From Methylotenera sp. (GTDB lineage Bacteria > Pseudomonadota > Gammaproteobacteria > Burkholderiales > Methylophilaceae): 64,000 nucleotides of DNA. Numbering within the stretch: position 1 is the stretch's first letter; each line of letters begins with the position of its first letter. This document shows positions 17,818 to 27,164 of this stretch, piece by piece. Position numbers and translations under genes: made by a program. The DNA is taken from assembly GCF_029945705.1 (NCBI RefSeq), contig NZ_JAQSDC010000058.1, positions 1-64,000 of the forward strand, in the 5' to 3' direction. A model generated the notes under the pieces. It did no database searches. It was not told the DNA's origin and saw only the letters and a list, made by a program, of their open reading frames with translations.

Positions 17818-17845
17818 ATTGTAAATCAGCCGTTAAGCCCCATAT
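17818..17845 (+). promoter_or_regulatory. Sigma32 (RpoH) heat-shock promoter for clpB
   Basis: ATTGTAA at 17818-17824 and CCCCATAT at 17838-17845 are separated by 13 bp. This fits the RpoH pattern CTTGAAA-N13/14-CCCCATnT, with a full match to the -10 part. A transcript starting near 17852 leaves about 25 nt of leader before the clpB ATG. The promoter lies inside the longer open frame starting at 17814, which supports the start at 17877. Confidence 0.75.
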
Positions 17846-17876
17846 TAGACTTATATCAACTGAAACGGAGTTAAAA

Positions 17877-20468
17877 ATGCGTTTTGATAAACTAACAACA
17901 AAATTTCAACAGGCGCTTAACGATGCACAAAGTCTAGCAGTCGCTAATGATAGCCCAACCATAGAGGCCTTACACCTACTTTCTGCGTTAGTCATGCAAG
18001 AAGATGGAGGCACTTCTTCGTTGCTGGCGCACGCAGGCGTCCATTTGGCGCCACTCAAAACCGCACTCACGGCGGCTATAGGCAATTTAGCAAAATCAAC
18101 TGATAGTTCAGGCGAGGTGGCGATTTCGCGTGACTTGAATAACTTGCTGAATGTGACCGATAAGCTAGCCTTAAAACGTAGTGATAGTTTTATCGCAAGT
18201 GAGATGTTTTTATTGGCCTTAACCGAAGATAAAGGCGCAGCGGGCAAATTACTTAAAGCCAATGGCTTGTCGAAATCTGCGTTGGATCAGGCGATTAATG
18301 AGGTACGTGGCGGAGAGCAAGTGAATGAATCTGATGCGGAGTCTAATCGCGAAGCGCTAAAAAAATACACATTGGATTTAACTGAGCGCGCCCGAATGGG
18401 CAAACTAGATCCAGTCATTGGTCGTGATGATGAAATTCGCCGTACGATTCAAATTCTTGGGCGCCGTACAAAAAACAACCCTGTATTGATAGGGGAACCT
18501 GGTGTGGGTAAAACCGCAATTGTAGAAGGTTTAGCGCAGCGTATTGTGAATGGCGAAGTGCCAGATTCCCTCAAAGGCAAAAAAGTCTTGTCTCTAGATA
18601 TGGCAGCTTTATTAGCGGGCGCTAAGTATCGTGGTGACTTTGAAGAGCGCTTGAAATCAGTGTTAAAAGAGTTAGCACAAGATGAAGGCCAAACAATAGT
18701 CTTTATCGATGAAATTCATACTATGGTAGGCGCAGGTAAGGCAGAAGGCGCGATGGATGCGGGCAATATGCTAAAACCCGCTTTGGCACGTGGTGAATTG
18801 CATTGCGTAGGGGCGACTACTTTAGATGAATACCGTAAATATATTGAAAAAGACGCCGCGTTAGAACGCCGCTTCCAAAAAGTATTAGTGGATGAACCTA
18901 CAGTTGAAGCCACCATTGCTATTTTACGCGGCCTGAAAGAGCGTTATGAGCTGCATCATGGCGTAGATATTACTGACCCTGCAATTGTGGCGGCAGCTGA
19001 ACTCAGCCATCGTTACATTACAGACCGATTTCTACCTGATAAAGCCATTGATTTGATTGATGAGGCGGCTTCGCGCATTAAGATGGAAATCGACTCCAAG
19101 CCTGAAGTCATGGATAAACTTGAACGCCGCATGATTCAGCTCAAAATTGAGCGTGAAGCGGTACGTCGCGAAAAAGATGAAGGTAGTAAAAGGCGCTTTA
19201 GTTTGATAGAGGAAGAGCTAGTAAGGATTCAGCGCGAATACAATGATTTAGAGGAAATTTGGAAAGCTGAGAAAGCCCAAGTACAAGGTTCGGCACATAT
19301 TAAAGAGGCGATTGAAAAAATCAAATTTGAGATGGAAGAAGCTACGCGCAACGGTGAATGGCAAAAAGTTTCTGAATTGCAATACGGCAAACTACCTGCG
19401 TTAGAAGCTCAGTTAAAACAAGCTTCTAGTTCTGAAGCGACTTCAACTCAAACTAAGCACAAGATGTTGCGTACCGAAGTGGGTGCAGATGAAATCGCTG
19501 AAGTTGTGAGCCGTGCGACAGGCATCCCTGTTTCTAAAATGATGCAAGGTGAACGCGGCAAGCTATTGACCATGGAAACCAAACTGCATGAGCGTGTCGT
19601 CGGGCAAGATGAAGCAGTGCGCTTGGTCTCAGATGCGATTCGCCGCTCACGTTCTGGCTTGGGTGATCCTAACCGTCCTTACGGTAGCTTCTTATTCTTG
19701 GGTCCAACAGGCGTTGGTAAAACCGAACTTTGCAAAGCTTTGGCTGGATTCTTATTTGATTCAGAAGATCACTTAATTCGTATCGACATGAGTGAGTTTA
19801 TGGAGAAGCATTCCGTAGCACGCATGATCGGTGCGCCTCCTGGTTATGTGGGCTATGAAGAAGGCGGTACGTTAACTGAGGCTGTACGTCGCAAACCGTA
19901 TAGCGTAATTCTGTTGGATGAGGTTGAAAAAGCTCACCCAGATGTGTTCAATGTGTTGCTGCAAGTGTTGGATGATGGGCGCTTAACGGATGGCCAAGGC
20001 CGTACAGTGGACTTTAAAAATACCGTGATTATCATGACGTCGAATTTAGGTTCTCAGATGATACAAAGTATGGCTGATCAAGATTATCAAGTGGTGAAAC
20101 TTGCAGTCATGGGTGAAGTTAAAGCGCACTTCAGACCAGAGTTCGTCAACCGTATCGATGAAGTAGTCGTTTTCCATGCATTAGGTGAAGATAATATTAA
20201 AGCGATTGCAGAAATTCAGTTGCAATATTTGGCAAAACGTTTAGCTGCGATGGATATGCAACTGGAGCTTACAGATGCGGCCATTGCTGAAATTGCCAAT
20301 GCAGGTTTTGATCCAGTCTATGGCGCGCGACCGCTTAAACGTGCAATTCAGTCTGAGATTGAAAATCCACTCTCTCGTGAAATACTCTCTGGACACTTTG
20401 CGGCTAAAGATACTATTAAGGTAGACGTTAAAGCGGGTAAGATTGTGTTTTCAAAATCTGCGGGTTGA
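17877..20468 (+). CDS. clpB: ClpB disaggregase (AAA+ chaperone)
   Basis: An 863-residue ClpB. It has the N-terminal Clp repeat domain (about 1-145), a first AAA+ domain with Walker A GEPGVGKT and Walker B VFIDE, the coiled-coil M domain (about 405-525) and a second AAA+ domain with GPTGVGKT and the sensor/arginine-finger blocks. It works with DnaK/DnaJ/GrpE to dissolve aggregates. The start at 17877 ([14 protein letters not shown]) matches the family N-terminus and has an ACGGAG Shine-Dalgarno; the open frame continues upstream to 17814 but crosses the heat-shock promoter. The M domain between the two AAA+ rings distinguishes it from ClpA/ClpC. Confidence 0.96.
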   Translation: MRFDKLTTKFQQALNDAQSLAVANDSPTIEALHLLSALVMQEDGGTSSLLAHAGVHLAPLKTALTAAIGNLAKSTDSSGEVAISRDLNNLLNVTDKLALKRSDSFIASEMFLLALTEDKGAAGKLLKANGLSKSALDQAINEVRGGEQVNESDAESNREALKKYTLDLTERARMGKLDPVIGRDDEIRRTIQILGRRTKNNPVLIGEPGVGKTAIVEGLAQRIVNGEVPDSLKGKKVLSLDMAALLAGAKYRGDFEERLKSVLKELAQDEGQTIVFIDEIHTMVGAGKAEGAMDAGNMLKPALARGELHCVGATTLDEYRKYIEKDAALERRFQKVLVDEPTVEATIAILRGLKERYELHHGVDITDPAIVAAAELSHRYITDRFLPDKAIDLIDEAASRIKMEIDSKPEVMDKLERRMIQLKIEREAVRREKDEGSKRRFSLIEEELVRIQREYNDLEEIWKAEKAQVQGSAHIKEAIEKIKFEMEEATRNGEWQKVSELQYGKLPALEAQLKQASSSEATSTQTKHKMLRTEVGADEIAEVVSRATGIPVSKMMQGERGKLLTMETKLHERVVGQDEAVRLVSDAIRRSRSGLGDPNRPYGSFLFLGPTGVGKTELCKALAGFLFDSEDHLIRIDMSEFMEKHSVARMIGAPPGYVGYEEGGTLTEAVRRKPYSVILLDEVEKAHPDVFNVLLQVLDDGRLTDGQGRTVDFKNTVIIMTSNLGSQMIQSMADQDYQVVKLAVMGEVKAHFRPEFVNRIDEVVVFHALGEDNIKAIAEIQLQYLAKRLAAMDMQLELTDAAIAEIANAGFDPVYGARPLKRAIQSEIENPLSREILSGHFAAKDTIKVDVKAGKIVFSKSAG

Positions 20469-20492
20469 TAGCTCAATGGTTAAGGACTACAT

Positions 20493-21449
20493 TTGTTAAA
20501 AAAGTGGCAGAAACCTAGTTTTATCTGTGCAATGCTTGCTGTTTGTTTCATGACAGCAGGCTTTGCACATGCTGAACTTAGCTCGCAAGAACAAGAAGTT
20601 TTTGACAACGAGCCGCCAATTATCAAAGATTTGTTAATGCGCGCTAATGTGCTGGTCAGCGATGAGGTCGACCCTGATGGTGCTTGGAAAGCTGCGGATA
20701 TGTATTGTAAAGCAGCGCGCTATGGCAGTGCAGAGGCAGTCTACAGATTAGGTATGCTTTATGCATTTGGGCGCGGCGTGCCAGAAAATCGTGATTATGC
20801 GGCTAATTTATTTGGTATTGCCTCCACTCATGGGCATTACGAAGCACAAAAAATGCTTGAAACCATCGAGATTAAAACCTCTGCAACGCCGCCCTGCGTA
20901 CTCGATGATGTTACGCCAGAGAAAGGACTCACTGGCATAACGCTTACAAAAGAAACGCCAGAAATCGATCAATACATTGCCAATTTGCCAAAAAACAAAC
21001 GTTGGGTGTTGCGCTTGGTCAATACGATTTCTAAATGGTACAAAGTCGATGAAAAGCTAGTGCTATCGATTATTTCCGTAGAGTCGAACTTCGAGAATGT
21101 GGCTACGTCCAACAAAGAAGCGCAAGGTTTGATGCAGTTAATACCCGATACCGCCGAGCGGTTTAATGTTAAAAATGCTTACAATGCCACACAAAATATT
21201 AAAGGTGGCGTTGCTTATTTACGCTGGTTATTAGCTTATTTTAAAGGTGATGTTGCGCTCACTGTGGCGGCCTATAACGCAGGTGAGGGTGCTGTGAATA
21301 AATATAAAGGCATTCCACCTTTTGCTGAAACTAGGCTGTATGTGAAAAAAGTACAAGCACGTTACCCGTTTAAAACGCATGCTTATGACGCTCAGATTAC
21401 TGCACCTTCACCAGCTTTAAACGCTATTAATGCAAAACGTCGTCTATGA
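20493..21449 (+). CDS. Lytic transglycosylase with Sel1-type repeats
   Basis: A 318-residue exported enzyme. A signal peptide (about 1-25, ending GFAHA) is followed by two Sel1-like helical repeats (about 55-115; the block AVYRLGMLYAFGRGVPENRDYAANLF is typical) and a C-terminal SLT domain (about 165-295). The catalytic Glu is in ISVESNF, with the SLT motifs GLMQLIPDTAERF and AYNAGEGAV intact. It should cleave peptidoglycan to 1,6-anhydromuropeptides. The start is a TTG at 20493 with AAGGA about 7 nt upstream; the first ATG downstream would remove half of the signal peptide. It lies 24 nt after clpB and 14 nt before a lipoprotein gene. Confidence 0.85.
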   Translation: MLKKWQKPSFICAMLAVCFMTAGFAHAELSSQEQEVFDNEPPIIKDLLMRANVLVSDEVDPDGAWKAADMYCKAARYGSAEAVYRLGMLYAFGRGVPENRDYAANLFGIASTHGHYEAQKMLETIEIKTSATPPCVLDDVTPEKGLTGITLTKETPEIDQYIANLPKNKRWVLRLVNTISKWYKVDEKLVLSIISVESNFENVATSNKEAQGLMQLIPDTAERFNVKNAYNATQNIKGGVAYLRWLLAYFKGDVALTVAAYNAGEGAVNKYKGIPPFAETRLYVKKVQARYPFKTHAYDAQITAPSPALNAINAKRRL

Positions 21450-21463
21450 CGTGAAGGAGATTC

Positions 21464-22039
21464 ATGATGACTAAACTTATCTTTCGCTATAAACCAATTT
21501 TTATTTTTGCAGCATGTTTGGCGCTGACCGCCTGCGCAAGCAATAACCAATATTCAAGTGCCAACCCGCAAAAAATAGACAGAATCTCAGAAGAAGAGCT
21601 CGCCAGAATTATGCCCAAGCCAATCGCGACCTTGAGTTTAGATGATTTGATCAACCTGACAAAAAGTGGCGTGACTGCCGATGATCTGATAGAGAAAATT
21701 CGCGCCAGCAATTCTTCATATGACTTAACACCAAGCCAAGTTGTCGACCTAAATAAACAAGGCGTTGATAACAAAGTGCTAGATTACATTCACACCAGTC
21801 GAGAGCTCGCGCTTAAGAATAATGTTGCTGAAGAAATCAATCAACGTGAAAAAGCTAAACGTGTGGAGCTAGAAAAACTTAAACAACAGCAATGGCAAGA
21901 CAGGCAGCAGCGCATGTATGACCCATTCTGTGGTTACGGCTACTATGGGCGCCCTTATGGCTACGGAGCATTTGGATCACATTTTGGTCATCGCTCTGGG
22001 TTTGGCGCCAATTTTGGTTTTCCTGTGGGTTGTTGGTAA
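21464..22039 (+). CDS. Putative lipoprotein with Gly/Tyr-rich tail
   Basis: A 191-residue protein with a lipoprotein signal (lipobox LTAC, Cys24). The middle (about 50-115) contains two helical segments, SLDDLINLTKSGVTADDLIEKIRAS and TPSQVVDLNKQGVDNKVLDYI, which look like a duplicated short module. A basic coiled segment (about 120-150) and a Gly/Tyr/Phe-rich tail follow. No catalytic motif is visible. It is 14 nt downstream of the lytic transglycosylase, suggesting an envelope role. Initiation may be at either of the two successive ATGs (21464 or 21467). Confidence 0.7.
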   Translation: MMTKLIFRYKPIFIFAACLALTACASNNQYSSANPQKIDRISEEELARIMPKPIATLSLDDLINLTKSGVTADDLIEKIRASNSSYDLTPSQVVDLNKQGVDNKVLDYIHTSRELALKNNVAEEINQREKAKRVELEKLKQQQWQDRQQRMYDPFCGYGYYGRPYGYGAFGSHFGHRSGFGANFGFPVGCW

Positions 22040-22090
22040 AATAAATTAAGTGATAATTAACAATCTAAATGAAAATTTAATTGAGTTTCT

Positions 22091-22510
22091 ATGCAGCAAA
22101 TTACAGATCAAATCAGCATCAGTACGCAAGGTAGAAAACTCTACGACATTACCCAAGAAATAACTTCTTGGGTTGCGCAAAGTGGTTTTCATACAGGCCT
22201 AATCACGCTTTATATTCAACATACTTCCGCCAGTCTTTTGATTAATGAAAATTATGATCATGATGTGCTGGTTGATATGGAGGCGTTCTTTAAGCGCTTA
22301 GTACCCGATGGTGATCCCTTGTTTATTCATACGGTTGAAGGGCCAGATGACATGCCTGCGCATGTGCGCACGGCGCTGACACAAACCAGTTTATCGATAC
22401 CGCTTATTGATGGGAAAGCCGCGTTAGGGCAGTGGCAAGGCATTTTTTTATATGAGCACAGGCATGTGGCAAGTACGCGCAGAGTGATTTTACATTTGAT
22501 TGGCGAGTAA
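22091..22510 (+). CDS. yjbQ: YjbQ/UPF0047 family protein
   Basis: A 139-residue single-domain protein of the YjbQ (UPF0047, secondary thiamine-phosphate synthase) family. Conserved blocks are HTSASLLINENYDHDVLVDM, DGPLFIHT-like VPDGDPLFIHTVEGPDDMPAHV and the C-terminal GQWQGIFLYEHRHVASTRRV, which supply the His/Asp/Glu residues of the family active site. Family members show weak thiamine phosphate synthase activity; the physiological role is uncertain. It sits 5 nt upstream of the DUF4157-like gene. Confidence 0.87.
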   Translation: MQQITDQISISTQGRKLYDITQEITSWVAQSGFHTGLITLYIQHTSASLLINENYDHDVLVDMEAFFKRLVPDGDPLFIHTVEGPDDMPAHVRTALTQTSLSIPLIDGKAALGQWQGIFLYEHRHVASTRRVILHLIGE

Positions 22511-22515
22511 GGTTG

Positions 22516-22890
22516 ATGTTGCAACAAGGGCGACCATTAAGCGCAGCTGAGTTTCAGTTATATCAGCCTTATTTCCAGACCTGCACCTTACAAAAGGCGC
22601 GTCTTATTGAAGGTCGCACACCTTTTTGGTTACGTAAAAGCATGTGTGCAGTGGTGTTAGGGCATCGTATTTATTTTCGTGAGCATGCTTATCAATGCAA
22701 TACGCCGCAAGGTATTGAGCTATTGGCGCATGAGCTAACTCATGTTGAGCAATATTTGTCTGGCATGAGCCTATTTAAGTATCTATGGGCAGCGCGCAGA
22801 GGATATCGGCAAAATCTATATGAAGTTGAGGCTTACGCCAAAGGCGCTGCTGTGAAGGCGCAAATAGAGCTGGCTCAAACATCTATTTAA
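22516..22890 (+). CDS. DUF4157-like putative metallopeptidase
   Basis: A small protein of 124 residues with a central HELTHVEQ motif (the HExxH zinc site of the DUF4157 domain), preceded by CAVVLGHRIYFREHAY and followed by a helical region. DUF4157 domains usually occur in large secreted or phage-like proteins (eCIS); here the domain stands alone without a signal peptide. It starts 5 nt after yjbQ, so co-transcription is likely. The ATG at 22516 is chosen; an in-frame TTG lies directly before it at 22513. Proteolytic activity is inferred from the motif only. Confidence 0.65.
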   Translation: MLQQGRPLSAAEFQLYQPYFQTCTLQKARLIEGRTPFWLRKSMCAVVLGHRIYFREHAYQCNTPQGIELLAHELTHVEQYLSGMSLFKYLWAARRGYRQNLYEVEAYAKGAAVKAQIELAQTSI

Positions 22891-23034
22891 ATGAACTTAG
22901 GCTAATTGTAAATAAGTGTGAATTCATTGGGCTACAGTTGACCATGCATATATTGGGGTATAGATTGTTAAATTGATTTATTTTTACTAGATGGCACTTA
23001 TACTTAGATGTCACTTAACTTGAGGAGAAACAAA

Positions 23035-23532
23035 ATGGGCATGTTTTCATTTATTAAAAATGCAGGTGAAAAATTATTAGGTATTGGTGATGCAAAAGCC
23101 GCTGAAGTTGTTGCAAAAGCAGACCCAACACCAGTCAATGTTGATGCCGCAAATAAGGCTGCGGCCGATGCTATTGCGGCTTACGTAACAAAAATGAATT
23201 TAAATGCGCAAGACTTGGCGATTGGCTTTGATGGCGCATCAGCCACGGTGATTGTGCAAGGCATGGCCGCAACACAAGAAGATAAAGAGAAAATCTTGCT
23301 TTGCTGCGGTAATGTTGCAGGTGTAGAGAATGTGCAAGATCAATTGGGTGTAGTGGCAGCGGCTAGTGAGCCAGTATTTTATACGGTGGTAAGTGGTGAT
23401 ACGCTGTCGCATATTGCTAAAGCGCAATATGGTAATGCCAATGATTACATGAAAATATTTGAAGCTAATAAGCCGATGTTAAGCAGCCCAGATAAAATTT
23501 ATCCAGGTCAATCTTTACGCATTCCAGCATAA
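23035..23532 (+). CDS. lysM: BON/LysM domain protein (YgaU/Kbp-like)
   Basis: A 165-residue protein starting MGMFSFIKNAGEKLLG, typical of the YgaU/LysM family. A BON domain (about 45-108) precedes a LysM domain (about 112-163, TVVSGDTLSHIAKAQYG ... IYPGQSLRIP). E. coli Kbp is a cytoplasmic/periplasmic K+-binding protein of this architecture; peptidoglycan binding by LysM is the alternative reading. There is no signal peptide. The ATG at 23035 has a strong GAGGAG Shine-Dalgarno; the open frame extends back to 23008, but that part is not conserved-looking. Confidence 0.88.
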   Translation: MGMFSFIKNAGEKLLGIGDAKAAEVVAKADPTPVNVDAANKAAADAIAAYVTKMNLNAQDLAIGFDGASATVIVQGMAATQEDKEKILLCCGNVAGVENVQDQLGVVAAASEPVFYTVVSGDTLSHIAKAQYGNANDYMKIFEANKPMLSSPDKIYPGQSLRIPA

Positions 23533-23664
23533 ATAACTTTGGTAACTATCATAAGTAACTTTGAAAAATCATAAGAAACTTTGAAAAATAGTGGAGTTAA
23601 CTATTTAATTACAAAGAATTAAAGTTGAGTTAGAATGAACGCTTGCGAATTCTGCAGGCTATTT

Positions 23665-23706
23665 AAATCCTTGAAGCTTGTTTCGTTCAAGGATTTTTGA
23701 TTTTTT
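23665..23706 (+). terminator. Rho-independent terminator after the LysM gene
   Basis: A perfect 11-bp stem (AAATCCTTGAA at 23665-23675 with TTCAAGGATTT at 23686-23696) encloses a 10-nt loop and is followed by a T-rich run. It lies 132 nt after the LysM gene and 24 nt before the small lipoprotein gene, so it could end the former or attenuate the latter. Confidence 0.7.
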
Positions 23707-23729
23707 AAAATATAAAAAAAGGAAATACT

Positions 23730-24026
23730 ATGTCAGTACTTTTACGTTCTTTGTTGGTAGCAAGTGTTACAAGTTTATTGTTGGTAGCTTGTGGTGAAAA
23801 AGCGGCTGCGCCAGTTGAAGCTCCAGCACCTGTATCAAACCCAGCTGTTGAAGCACCAGCTCCAGTAGCGCCAGCTGCAGAAGCATCATCAGGCCCAGGC
23901 GGCTATGAGCCAACTGCCGAAGAGCGCGTTCCAGGCATTACTCTAGACGCGGCAGCGGTTGATGCTGCGGCAGCAGCTGCAACGACTACTGAAGCGGCAC
24001 CAGCAGCTCCTGAAGCTGCTAAGTAA
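23730..24026 (+). CDS. Small Ala/Pro-rich lipoprotein
   Basis: A 98-residue protein with a lipoprotein signal (lipobox LVAC, Cys21) followed by a low-complexity chain of Ala, Pro, Val and Glu in which EAPAPV-like units recur. A short ordered island (GGYEPTAEERVPGITLD, about 59-75) interrupts the repeats. No enzymatic domain is present; a flexible envelope-tethered spacer is the simplest reading. A Shine-Dalgarno AAAGGAAA precedes the ATG. A strong terminator follows 36 nt after the stop. Confidence 0.65.
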   Translation: MSVLLRSLLVASVTSLLLVACGEKAAAPVEAPAPVSNPAVEAPAPVAPAAEASSGPGGYEPTAEERVPGITLDAAAVDAAAAAATTTEAAPAAPEAAK

Positions 24027-24061
24027 TAAATTTTTAAGTAGCAGCAATATCGCTATTCAAT

Positions 24062-24089
24062 AAAAAAGCACGCTTAGGCGTGCTTTTTT
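24062..24089. terminator. Bidirectional rho-independent terminator
   Basis: A perfect 12-bp stem with a TTAG loop (AAAAAAGCACGC / GCGTGCTTTTTT). A and T runs on either side make it functional in both directions. It separates the small lipoprotein gene from the convergent envC gene. Confidence 0.9.
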
Positions 24090-24126
24090 ATTGAATTAGT
24101 ATTATTAGTTTCTAATTTAAGTTGTT

Positions 24127-25398
24127 CTAATTTACTCGGCTCCAACTAAGTGGATCAAACGGCCGGCTCTGGCTGCGCAGCTCGTAATAAAGCCCATTGG
24201 TTTGATTGCCGCCACTATTGCCAACCGATGCAATGACATCGCCCGCCCGCACATTGTCTCCTACTTGTTTTAGTACTGCTTGGTTATTGCCGTATAGGCT
24301 CATGTAACCATTACCATGGTCCAAAATAATCAAATTACCAAATCCGCGCAACCAGTCAGCAAACACGACACGGCCAGTGGCAACAGATTTCACTTCTGCG
24401 CCCTCATTCGCTTTAATGAATAAGCCTTTCCAAGAAATGCCGCTATCTTCGCGACTTGAGCCGAAGCGATTGGTCACATCACCACGCACGGGTAAACGCA
24501 ACTTGCCTTTAAGTGCCGCAAAGCTTATACCAGAGAATTCCAAGCTAGGTTCTGTATTGTTCGCCAAGACTTCTTTAGGTGGCTTATTGCTTGTTGGGGT
24601 TTCAACCGAAGTGGCTGTTCTTGCAGGTTCGCGTTTAGGGCGAACCTTTTTGGGAGTAGGCGGAATAATTCTCGCCAAGCGTTCTACCAATTCAGAAAGT
24701 CGTTTCTCATCGCGCGTTAATTTTTTAATCTCACTTCGTTGCGACGCAATTTGTTGAGACAGATTACTCACCACTTTAGATTTTTCTTGTTTTTGACTTT
24801 CTAAAGCACGTTTCTCATCGACTTGCTTTTGCTTTAAATCTGCAACTTCTTTTAGAGCCGAAGCTGTTGCATCATTGAGCTTGCTGATTTTATTCAGGTT
24901 GCCTTGCATTTTGCTGATGAGTGAAGCACGCGCTTTGGCAACGTATGAGAAATATTGCACATCGCGCGCGATGTCGCTTGGGTTCTCACTTTGCAAAATC
25001 ATTTGTAGGTAGCTTTGCTGGCCGTGAATGTATTGCTGATATAGCTGTGAGCTTAACAAGTTTTGTTGCTGCGTAAGCGCTTGATTGGTGCTGATAGATT
25101 CAGACTTTAACTGCGACAGTGTTTTTTTATTTTGTTGCTGTTTCTGGTTGATTTCGAACAGTTTTTTGTTGGCTGCGCTAATCGCCACTTCACTTTCTTT
25201 TAGCGCATCAGCCGCGTCTTTATGCGCCTCTTGCGAGTTATCTAATTCCTTTTTCAGCGCTTCTAACCGCTGCTGCACATCGTTCAAATTTTGTTTTGAC
25301 TGCTCTTTTTTACTCGCGTATGCATAGGGCACGCAAGCAAGCATCAACACCAACAGTGAGGCGCAAGCTAACCTAGCTTTAGTATGCCTGTACTTCAT
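24127..25398 (-). CDS. envC: EnvC-type murein hydrolase activator
   Basis: A 423-residue periplasmic protein with a signal peptide (about 1-28), a long coiled coil (about 30-245) and a C-terminal LytM/M23 domain (about 300-420). The M23 catalytic ligands are degenerate: the family HxGxD first ligand is replaced (ISWKGLFIKA) and the HxH is HGNGYMSLYGNN, with the last His lost. This is exactly the EnvC condition, a non-enzymatic activator of AmiA/AmiB amidases at the division septum, recruited by FtsEX. Its ATG lies 1 nt after the gpmI stop, an arrangement common in proteobacteria (gpmI-envC). Confidence 0.9.
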   Translation of the reverse strand: MKYRHTKARLACASLLVLMLACVPYAYASKKEQSKQNLNDVQQRLEALKKELDNSQEAHKDAADALKESEVAISAANKKLFEINQKQQQNKKTLSQLKSESISTNQALTQQQNLLSSQLYQQYIHGQQSYLQMILQSENPSDIARDVQYFSYVAKARASLISKMQGNLNKISKLNDATASALKEVADLKQKQVDEKRALESQKQEKSKVVSNLSQQIASQRSEIKKLTRDEKRLSELVERLARIIPPTPKKVRPKREPARTATSVETPTSNKPPKEVLANNTEPSLEFSGISFAALKGKLRLPVRGDVTNRFGSSREDSGISWKGLFIKANEGAEVKSVATGRVVFADWLRGFGNLIILDHGNGYMSLYGNNQAVLKQVGDNVRAGDVIASVGNSGGNQTNGLYYELRSQSRPFDPLSWSRVN

Positions 25399-25399
25399 G

Positions 25400-26956
25400 T
25401 TAAGCGGTAAAAGTAATGATATTTTTACCTGTCATTTCACTAGGCTGAGCAACGCCCATCATGGTGAGCAATGTTGGCGCAAGGTCTGATAGTGCGCCAT
25501 TGGCAGAAAGCGCGGCCTTACGTCCAATATAAATCAGTGGCACTTTGTTGAGCGTATGTTGCGTGTGCGGTTGGTTATTTTCAACGTCAAACATGGTTTC
25601 TGCATTGCCATGGTCAGCAGTAATAATCACTTCGCCGCCTATGCTTTGCATGGCATTCACCACGCGTCCTATGCAGGTGTCTAAAGTTTCAATTGCTTTG
25701 ATGGCGGCAGCTAAATTGCCAGAATGCCCCACCATATCGCCGTTGGCATAGTTACAAATAATGGCATTGTATTTTTTGCTTAAAATCGCCTCTTCAAGCT
25801 TTTCAGTGACTTCAAAAGCGCTCATTTCAGGCTGTAAATCGTAAGTTTCTACCTTTGGTGAAGGCACTAAAATGCGGTCTTCACCAGCAAACACTTTTTC
25901 TTCGCCACCGTTAAAAAAGAAAGTCACATGCGGATATTTTTCAGTTTCGGCAATGCGCAATTGCGTTAAACCTTGGTTGGAAATATATTCACCAAAGGTA
26001 TTATTAACATCAACTGGTGGAAAAATGACGGTCGCATTAGTTTCATTTTTATCGTACATGGTGAGCGTGAAATAACCTGATAACTTAGGCACGTGGCGTC
26101 TATGAAAGCCATCAAAATTTTCGGCTAACAACGCATGTGTTAATTGACGTGCGCGGTCAGATCGGAAGTTCATGAAAACCACTAAATCGCCATCTTCTAA
26201 ATGAATCGGCTTTTCGCCAGCTTGATGAATAGCTGTCGTTTTTACAAACTCATCATTTTCGCCGCGTGCATAGGCATCATTCAATCCAATCATGGCGGAT
26301 TCAGCAGTAAACCCACCAACACCTTCAGTAAATAATTGATAAGCCGCTTCAACCCGAGGCCAACGCTTATCTCTATCCATGCCGTAAAAGCGGCCGCTAA
26401 TAGAGGCAATTTTACCTACGCCAAGCGCTGTACATTTGTTTTCTAAAGCCTCAATAAAAGGCGTGGCGCTTATCGGCGGCGTATCTCTGCCATCTAAAAA
26501 TGCGTGAATATAAACTTTGTTTAAACCATGTTTTGCCGCCATCTCTATCATGGCATGAATATGCTCTTGATGGCTGTGCACACCGCCATCAGAAAGCAAG
26601 CCAAATATATGCAGCGCTTTATCATTTTGCTTGATATTTTCTAAAGCCGCAGATAACTCAGGATGATTAAAAAACTCGCCACTGGCGATGCTATTGTTAA
26701 TGCGTTCAAAGTCCTGAAATACCACGCGACCCGCACCAATATTCAGGTGACCCACTTCTGAGTTGCCCATTTGGCCATCTGGCAAACCCACATAATGCTC
26801 AGAAGCATCTATTAAAGTGTGGGGAAACTGCGACCATAAGCTATCCCAATTGGATTTGTTGGCTTGCGCTATGGCATTGTCTGAAGACTCTTCACGATAG
26901 CCAAAGCCATCTAAAATGAGTAAGCATACTGGGGTGATATTTTGTGGTGCTGACAT
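25400..26956 (-). CDS. gpmI: 2,3-bisphosphoglycerate-independent phosphoglycerate mutase
   Basis: A 518-residue GpmI, interconverting 3- and 2-phosphoglycerate in glycolysis/gluconeogenesis with two Mn2+ ions. Motifs are the first metal site LILDGFGYRE, the phosphoserine site MGNSEVGH, the DGRDTPP block, the FMNFRSDRARQLT block and the C-terminal metal site TADHGNAETM. The ATG at 26956 (MSAPQNITPV) is chosen because it gives the usual length of about 515; the frame extends 16 codons further upstream. It heads the gpmI-envC operon. No GpmA-type mutase is in the window. Confidence 0.95.
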   Translation of the reverse strand: MSAPQNITPVCLLILDGFGYREESSDNAIAQANKSNWDSLWSQFPHTLIDASEHYVGLPDGQMGNSEVGHLNIGAGRVVFQDFERINNSIASGEFFNHPELSAALENIKQNDKALHIFGLLSDGGVHSHQEHIHAMIEMAAKHGLNKVYIHAFLDGRDTPPISATPFIEALENKCTALGVGKIASISGRFYGMDRDKRWPRVEAAYQLFTEGVGGFTAESAMIGLNDAYARGENDEFVKTTAIHQAGEKPIHLEDGDLVVFMNFRSDRARQLTHALLAENFDGFHRRHVPKLSGYFTLTMYDKNETNATVIFPPVDVNNTFGEYISNQGLTQLRIAETEKYPHVTFFFNGGEEKVFAGEDRILVPSPKVETYDLQPEMSAFEVTEKLEEAILSKKYNAIICNYANGDMVGHSGNLAAAIKAIETLDTCIGRVVNAMQSIGGEVIITADHGNAETMFDVENNQPHTQHTLNKVPLIYIGRKAALSANGALSDLAPTLLTMMGVAQPSEMTGKNIITFTA

Positions 26957-27086
26957 ATATATTAAACCTAAATATTTGTTTGAATAATGTGCATAGAATG
27001 TCACTATTTTAGCGCAATTACACGTAAAATTACTTTATCACTGTGAGTATAAATGTCAGTAAAAGTTAGTCCATAAATATAGTGTT

Positions 27087-27115
27087 CTAATGACATTGAA
27101 TTTGGCGGTCATTAG
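27087..27115. promoter_or_regulatory. Inverted repeat upstream of the rhodanese gene
   Basis: A perfect 8-bp inverted repeat, CTAATGAC at 27087-27094 and GTCATTAG at 27108-27115, lies with a 13-bp spacer in the divergent gpmI/rhodanese intergenic region. The spacing of half sites (21 bp centre to centre) suits a dimeric regulator, but no family is identifiable. Confidence 0.35.
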
Positions 27116-27164
27116 CCCCATATTTTGAGTGCTAATATATGGGTAAATAATTGAGAGGAAGTTC

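Noticed and set aside
17814-17876. Upstream N-terminal extension of ClpB
   Set aside because: The extension overlaps the heat-shock promoter and the ATG at 17877 fits the ClpB N-terminus.
20462-20495. tRNA D-arm-like string (TAGCTCAATGGTTAAGG) after clpB
   Set aside because: No matching acceptor, anticodon or T-arm (GGTTCGA) follows at tRNA distances; the string is the 3' end of clpB and the leader of the next gene.
24127-25398. Active M23 metallopeptidase
   Set aside because: The zinc ligands are degenerate and the coiled-coil plus YGxN pattern matches the non-catalytic activator EnvC.
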